Origin: Sphingomonas hengshuiensis
GTDB taxonomy: Bacteria; Pseudomonadota; Alphaproteobacteria; Sphingomonadales; Sphingomonadaceae
Direction of reading: 5' to 3'
NCBI RefSeq assembly: GCF_000935025.1
Contig: NZ_CP010836.1
Location: 3,658,001 to 3,722,000 of the forward strand
DNA: 64,000 nucleotides
In this document: piece by piece, positions 60,513-64,000 of the stretch
Layout: each line of letters begins with the position of its first letter
Numbering within the stretch: position 1 is the stretch's first letter
The notes under the pieces: generated by a model
What the model saw: only the letters and a program-made list of their open reading frames with translations
Database searches by the model: none
Told to the model about the DNA's origin: nothing
Program-made: the position numbers and the translations under genes

Positions 60513-61793
60513 TCAAATATCCTTTGCGAGCCGCACGCCGGTGAACTGCCAGCGCTGGTGCGGGTAGAAGAAATTGCGGTACGCGGCGCGGACATGCCCG
60601 CGCGGGGTGGCGCACGATCCGCCGCGCAGCACGAACTGGCCCGACATGAATTTTCCGTTGTATTCGCCCACCGCGCCCTCGACCGCGCGGAAGCCGGGAT
60701 AGGGGCGATAGGCGCTGCCGGTCCATTCCCAGACATCGCCGAAGAACGCCGGGCCGCCCAGCGAGGGGCGCGGTTCGACCGGGCCGGCGGCATCGAGCTG
60801 GTTGCCGGCCAGCGGATCGTGCGCCGCCGCCGCCGCTTCCCATTCGAATTCGGTGGGCAGACGGGCGCCCGCCCAGCTGGCATAGGCGTCGGCCTCATAC
60901 AGGCTGACATGCGTCACCGGCGCGGCGGGATCGATCGCGCGGCGTCCGTCGAGCCCGAAGCGGCTCCACCCGCCCTCCTCGCGGCGCCAGTAGAGCGGGG
61001 CGGTGATGCCCTGCGCCTGGACCCAGCTCCAGCCGTCGGACAGCCAGTGGCGCGGATCGGCATAGCCGCCATCGGCGATGAACGCGGCCCATTCGCCATT
61101 GGTGACGGTGCGGTCCGCCAGCGCGTGGGGATGGAGCAGCGCGCGGTGGCGGGGGCCTTCGCAATCGAAGGCGAAATCGGGCGAAGTTGATGAAGTTGAG
61201 GCACCCGAGGCACCGATCTCGACCTCGCCCGATACCCCCTCGATCCAGCCGATCGGGCCGGGCATCGCCACGGGGACCTTGGCCGGCGCAGACCAAATCG
61301 CTGATTCTAAAGGATTTACTGAGAAGTGATGAAGGATGTCTGTCAGCAGCAACTCCTGATGCTGCTCCTCATGATGCATCCCCAGCGTCACCAGCGCGCG
61401 TGCAGCCTCCGGAAGCGTCGGCAGCGCCGCCAGCACCGCTTCGTCCACCGCGGCACGATAGTCGAGGATCTGCGCCAGCGATGGCCGCGACAACAGCCCG
61501 CGCATCGGGCGGGCATGGCGCGCGCCCTCCGCCTCATAATAGCTGTTGAACAGAAACGGCCAGTCGGCGTCGAACAGCGCATAATCGGACACGAAATCGC
61601 GCAGCACGAAGGTTTCGAGGAACCAGGTCGTGTGCGCGAGATGCCATTTGGCGGGCGACGCATCGTCCATCGACTGAATCGTCGCATCGGCATCCGACAG
61701 CGGCGCGACGAGCGCGACGCTCAGCCCACGCACGCGGGCAAAGCGCTGCTCCAGCGGCGCGGCGGCGTGCGCCCTCTCGGCCATCGTTCGCAT
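60513..61793 (-). CDS. egtB: ergothioneine biosynthesis sulfoxide synthase EgtB
   Basis: A 426-residue non-heme iron enzyme. The DinB-like N-terminal domain supplies the iron ligands His53 (HLAHTTWFLE) and His140/His144 (HEEQHQE); the C-terminal FGE-sulfatase-like domain has LPTEFEWEAAA, GDVWEWTGSAY and FVLRGGSC. EgtB joins hercynine to cysteine or gamma-glutamylcysteine with O2. The AGGAG site six bases before the ATG fixes the start. EgtA, EgtC and EgtE genes are absent here. Confidence 0.94.
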   Translation of the reverse strand: MRTMAERAHAAAPLEQRFARVRGLSVALVAPLSDADATIQSMDDASPAKWHLAHTTWFLETFVLRDFVSDYALFDADWPFLFNSYYEAEGARHARPMRGLLSRPSLAQILDYRAAVDEAVLAALPTLPEAARALVTLGMHHEEQHQELLLTDILHHFSVNPLESAIWSAPAKVPVAMPGPIGWIEGVSGEVEIGASGASTSSTSPDFAFDCEGPRHRALLHPHALADRTVTNGEWAAFIADGGYADPRHWLSDGWSWVQAQGITAPLYWRREEGGWSRFGLDGRRAIDPAAPVTHVSLYEADAYASWAGARLPTEFEWEAAAAAHDPLAGNQLDAAGPVEPRPSLGGPAFFGDVWEWTGSAYRPYPGFRAVEGAVGEYNGKFMSGQFVLRGGSCATPRGHVRAAYRNFFYPHQRWQFTGVRLAKDI

Positions 61794-61845
61794 TTTGTTC
61801 TCCTAGCCCGGCGCTCCGCCGATCGTCAAGCCGGAGAAATGCCGC

Positions 61846-62403
61846 TCAGCGCGACGCGCCGGGGACCCAAAGAACGTCACCGCCCCCATTTTGGTTCACC
61901 GCGCGCGCCGCGACGAACAAAAGATCGGAGAGCCGGTTGAGATAGGCAAGAGCATCGGGCGAAAGACCGACGCTGAGCCCCGCCCCGACCGCCGACCGCT
62001 CCGCACGCCGCACCACGGCACGCGCGAGGTGGAGCGCGGCAGCCGCAGGATCGCCCGCGGGCAGGATGAAGCTGGTCAGCGGTTCGAGCGCGGCGTTGAG
62101 ATGATCGATCCTCGCCTCGATCCAGTCGGTCTGCGCCGGCAGGATGCGCAGCGCGCCCGCAATCTCGATCGGCGTGGCGAGATCGGCGCCGAGATCGAAC
62201 AGGTCGTTCTGGATGCGCGCCAGCATGTCGCTGAAGCTGCCCGGGCCGATCGCGGCGCGCGCGACGCCGATCGCGCTGTTCGCCTCGTCGACATCGCCGA
62301 TCGCCGCCATCCGCGGATCGCTCTTCGACAGGCGCGAGCCGTCGACCAGGCCGGTGGTGCCGTCATCGCCGGTGCGGGTGTAGATTTTGTTGAGCTTGAC
62401 CAT
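61846..62403 (-). CDS. cob(I)yrinic acid a,c-diamide adenosyltransferase, PduO type
   Basis: A 185-residue PduO-family protein. The ATP-binding N-terminus NKIYTRTGDDGTTGLVDGSR, GDVDEANSAIG, RRAERS and the tail LNRLSDLLFVAAR are the family signatures. It attaches the adenosyl group to cob(I)alamin, making coenzyme B12. No riboswitch was seen in the 150 bases upstream. ATG chosen at MVKLNK. Confidence 0.94.
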   Translation of the reverse strand: MVKLNKIYTRTGDDGTTGLVDGSRLSKSDPRMAAIGDVDEANSAIGVARAAIGPGSFSDMLARIQNDLFDLGADLATPIEIAGALRILPAQTDWIEARIDHLNAALEPLTSFILPAGDPAAAALHLARAVVRRAERSAVGAGLSVGLSPDALAYLNRLSDLLFVAARAVNQNGGGDVLWVPGASR

Positions 62404-62555
62404 GCGCCGCGCCCTACGCCCGACCGCGGCGGGGCGGAAGCGATAATGCGTTGCTTTGCGGGATGCCGGCCTCATGGGCAGGGCAATCGCATGTGAATGC
62501 GTATGCCCTATGATGGGAATTGGGGGAACAGGCCGGTGCCCCCGAACCGCGAAAC

Positions 62556-62783
62556 TCAGCCCTTGGCGGAGGCGATCATCAGGATCAGGGCGATGATGCC
62601 GATCGCGATCGCCTGGAACAGGATGCGCTTCTGCATCATCTTGTTCGACTGGATCGCCCGCTCGCTGGGGCCGGTGCCTTCCAGGTCGCTGGTCGTGGTG
62701 CCGGCCATGTTGACCAGCCCCCGCACGAGGAAGAACAAGGTCGCGAGCATCGCGGCAAGGAGCAGGATGGCGAGGAACAGCAT
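62556..62783 (-). CDS. HIG1-domain small membrane protein
   Basis: A 75-residue protein with two membrane segments (MLFLAILLLAAMLATLFFLV and LFQAIAIGIIALILMIA) and, between them, AIQSNKMMQKRILFQ, the HIG1 core. Bacterial relatives occur in alphaproteobacteria, where HIG1-type proteins have been tied to cytochrome oxidase. It is nine bases downstream of gluQ, so they may be co-transcribed. Confidence 0.82.
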   Translation of the reverse strand: MLFLAILLLAAMLATLFFLVRGLVNMAGTTTSDLEGTGPSERAIQSNKMMQKRILFQAIAIGIIALILMIASAKG

Positions 62784-62792
62784 CGCGCCACC

Positions 62793-63779
62793 CTACGCCT
62801 GTCCGGCGCCGATGCCAACCGGGAGTTGCCCGGAGCGCAGCCGCTCCGCCAGCGCCCGCCCGTCCTCGCCGCCCAGCCGCATCGCCTCGAGCGACGGCGC
62901 GCCGTGGCGCTTGGCGAGGCGGGTGCCGTCGGGGCCGAGCAGCAGCGGGTGGTGGCGATAGTCGGGGGTGGGCAGCCCGAGCAGCGCCTGGAGCAGGCGA
63001 TGGACATGCGTGGCGGCGAACAGATCGACGCCGCGCACGACATGGGTGATGCCCTGCGCGGCATCGTCGACGGTCACCGCGAGGTGATAGCTGGCGGGCG
63101 CGTCCTTGCGCGCGAGGATGACGTCGCCGTGCTGGCGGGGGTCGGCGGGGATGGTGCCGGTGGCGGGGTCGTGGAAGGTTAATTCCTCCGACAGCCGTCC
63201 TTCTTCGCCCCCCTTCCGCTTGCGGGAGGGGCTGGGGGAGGGAATGACGGAGAGGGCGCGCGGGATCGTTTCATTCCCTCCCCCGACCCCTCCCGCAAGC
63301 GGAAGGGGAGCGCGGGCGGCAGGCGGAGCAGCACCTATCCACGTCAGTGCGCGCTCCATATCCAGTCGCCAGCTATGCGGGCGCGACAGGTCCGGCTCGG
63401 CCAGCCCGCGGCAAATGCCCGGATACACCCCCTCCGGCCCGTGCGGCGCCGAGAGGCTGGCGGCGATGTCGGCGCGGGTGCAGAAACAGGGGTAAAGCAA
63501 GCCCAGCCCGCGCAGCCGGTCGAGCGCCTGCCCGTACAGCGCCAGCCGCTGCGACTGGAAAAGCACCGGCCCGTCCCATTCCAGCCCGAGCCATTCGAGG
63601 TCGCGCAGGATCGCGTCGACATGCTCGGGGCGGCTGCGGGTCCCGTCGATATCCTCGATCCGCAGGCTGAACCGCCCGCCGCGCGCGCGCGCGAAATCCT
63701 GCGCCTGGATCGCCGACCAGGCATGGCCGAGATGAAGGCGCCCCGTGGGGCTGGGCGCGAAGCGGGTGTGGATAATCAT
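62793..63779 (-). CDS. gluQ: glutamyl-queuosine tRNA(Asp) synthetase with in-frame repeat insertion
   Basis: A 328-residue GluQRS. The class I signature TRFAPSPTGRLHLGHAWSA, FSLRIEDIDGTRSRPEH, CFCTRADI and the KMSKS-position loop RLAKRHG are as expected. It attaches glutamate to queuosine in tRNA-Asp. Residues about 155-196, between the DMERALTW and LTFHDPATG blocks that are normally close together, are encoded by a palindromic repeat (63208-63309) and read APLPLAGGVGGGNE...PSPSPSRKRKGG. That explains why it is about 40 residues longer than the usual ~290. ATG at 63779 preferred over GTG at 63785 because of the spacing from AAGGG. Confidence 0.92.
   Translation of the reverse strand: MIIHTRFAPSPTGRLHLGHAWSAIQAQDFARARGGRFSLRIEDIDGTRSRPEHVDAILRDLEWLGLEWDGPVLFQSQRLALYGQALDRLRGLGLLYPCFCTRADIAASLSAPHGPEGVYPGICRGLAEPDLSRPHSWRLDMERALTWIGAAPPAARAPLPLAGGVGGGNETIPRALSVIPSPSPSRKRKGGEEGRLSEELTFHDPATGTIPADPRQHGDVILARKDAPASYHLAVTVDDAAQGITHVVRGVDLFAATHVHRLLQALLGLPTPDYRHHPLLLGPDGTRLAKRHGAPSLEAMRLGGEDGRALAERLRSGQLPVGIGAGQA
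63208..63309. repeat. palindromic repeat, family A, inside gluQ
   Basis: Inverted arms 63208-63245 and 63273-63309, each with the small palindrome core CCGCTTGCGGGAGGGG, match the paired element at 15346-15465. The element keeps the gluQ reading frame open. Confidence 0.9.
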
Positions 63780-63876
63780 TGCCACGGCCCTTGACCGCGA
63801 GTCGCCGCATATGCTGTCATGCCCACGTCACGCTTTCCCGGCAGGGGAGGCGCGAACAACCAGGGCGAGGGAGCGC

Positions 63877-64000
63877 ATGTACCATCCCGATTTGATCCGC
63901 CATCCCGATAGCTGTCCTGCGCTCGTCCTGAACGCCGATTATACGCCGTTGAGCTATTATCCGCTGAGCGTATGGCCCTGGCAGACCGCGATCAAGGCGC
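63877..64000 (+). CDS. HNH endonuclease family protein, 5' part only
   Basis: The first 41 codons are in the window and the gene runs off the right edge. It opens MYHPDLIRHPDSCPALVLNA, and DYTPLSYYPLSVWPWQTAIKA follows, the usual N-terminus of a widespread HNH endonuclease protein found as a chromosomal single copy. The HNH motif itself lies beyond the edge, so the call rests on the N-terminal pattern. A GAGGGAG site precedes the ATG. It is divergent from gluQ. Confidence 0.75.
   Translation, partial: MYHPDLIRHPDSCPALVLNADYTPLSYYPLSVWPWQTAIKA

Noticed and set aside
62404..62555. Cobalamin riboswitch before the adenosyltransferase gene
   Set aside because: No B12-box or matching conserved elements were seen in the upstream gap.

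Overview
The window is about 67% GC by eye and densely packed. It looks like chromosomal DNA of a sphingomonad (Alphaproteobacteria, Sphingomonas or a close relative). The reasons are two large TonB-dependent receptors, a TorF-type porin, a GtrA/GT2 cluster, an alphaproteobacterial Rsh, a Caulobacter CC_3452-like small secreted protein, many GTG/TTG starts with 4-base gene overlaps, and several families of short palindromic repeats. No phage, insertion sequence, rRNA or CRISPR array was seen. There is one tRNA (Gly-TCC).

Layout. 0.1-5.7 kb: a single-receiver response regulator and an FNR-type regulator with all four expected cysteines converge on an operon of membrane protein, DyP-type peroxidase and cytochrome P450. 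5.9-27.5 kb: an island for scavenging peptides and D-amino acids. It holds two TonB-dependent receptors, an AmpG-like permease coupled to a serine hydrolase, a PBP4-type D-Ala-D-Ala carboxypeptidase, an S9 peptidase coupled to an amidohydrolase, and an operon of LysR regulator, dgcN, dgcA, D-aminoacylase and a glutamate-type symporter. 26.4-29.3 kb: secreted serine hydrolase, small subtilase and ThuA protein. 29.4-33.7 kb: Lrp-type regulator divergent from putA. 34-39.6 kb: OmpR/EnvZ-like pair, carbonic anhydrase coupled to a SulP transporter, and a TorF porin. 39.9-44.2 kb: otsB-GH15-otsA trehalose operon. 44.3-48.1 kb: tRNA-Gly, a lipoprotein, HxlR regulator, CC_3452-like protein and Rsh. 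48.1-52.3 kb: polyprenyl-phosphate glycosyltransferase type genes. 52.3-56.2 kb: marC, folD, DUF167, yggT, argB and a queuosine-precursor transporter. 56.3-64 kb: nucleoside transporter, PilZ protein, 3-hydroxybutyryl-CoA dehydrogenase, egtD/egtB, cobalamin adenosyltransferase, HIG1 protein, gluQ and the start of an HNH protein.

The most interesting signal is regulatory. Both TonB receptors and the dgcN operon carry the same arrangement in front of them: CATAG, 16 bases, CATAG, then AATGTT a few bases on. The two receptor promoters match over 70 ungapped bases. The dgcN copy also contains a T-N11-A inverted repeat beside the LysR gene. I infer one regulon that couples outer-membrane import to D-glutamate (peptidoglycan peptide) catabolism: receptors import, peptidases and deacylases trim, the symporter imports D-Glu, DgcN acetylates it and DgcA converts it to N-acetyl-L-Glu.

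Two further signals stand out. First, palindromic repeats sit in frame inside two essential-type enzymes (putA and gluQ), adding about 33-40 residues to each. Second, the membrane protein of the peroxidase/P450 operon looks internally duplicated around a membrane core, and its P450 lacks the usual I-helix acid-alcohol pair, which suggests peroxide-driven chemistry.
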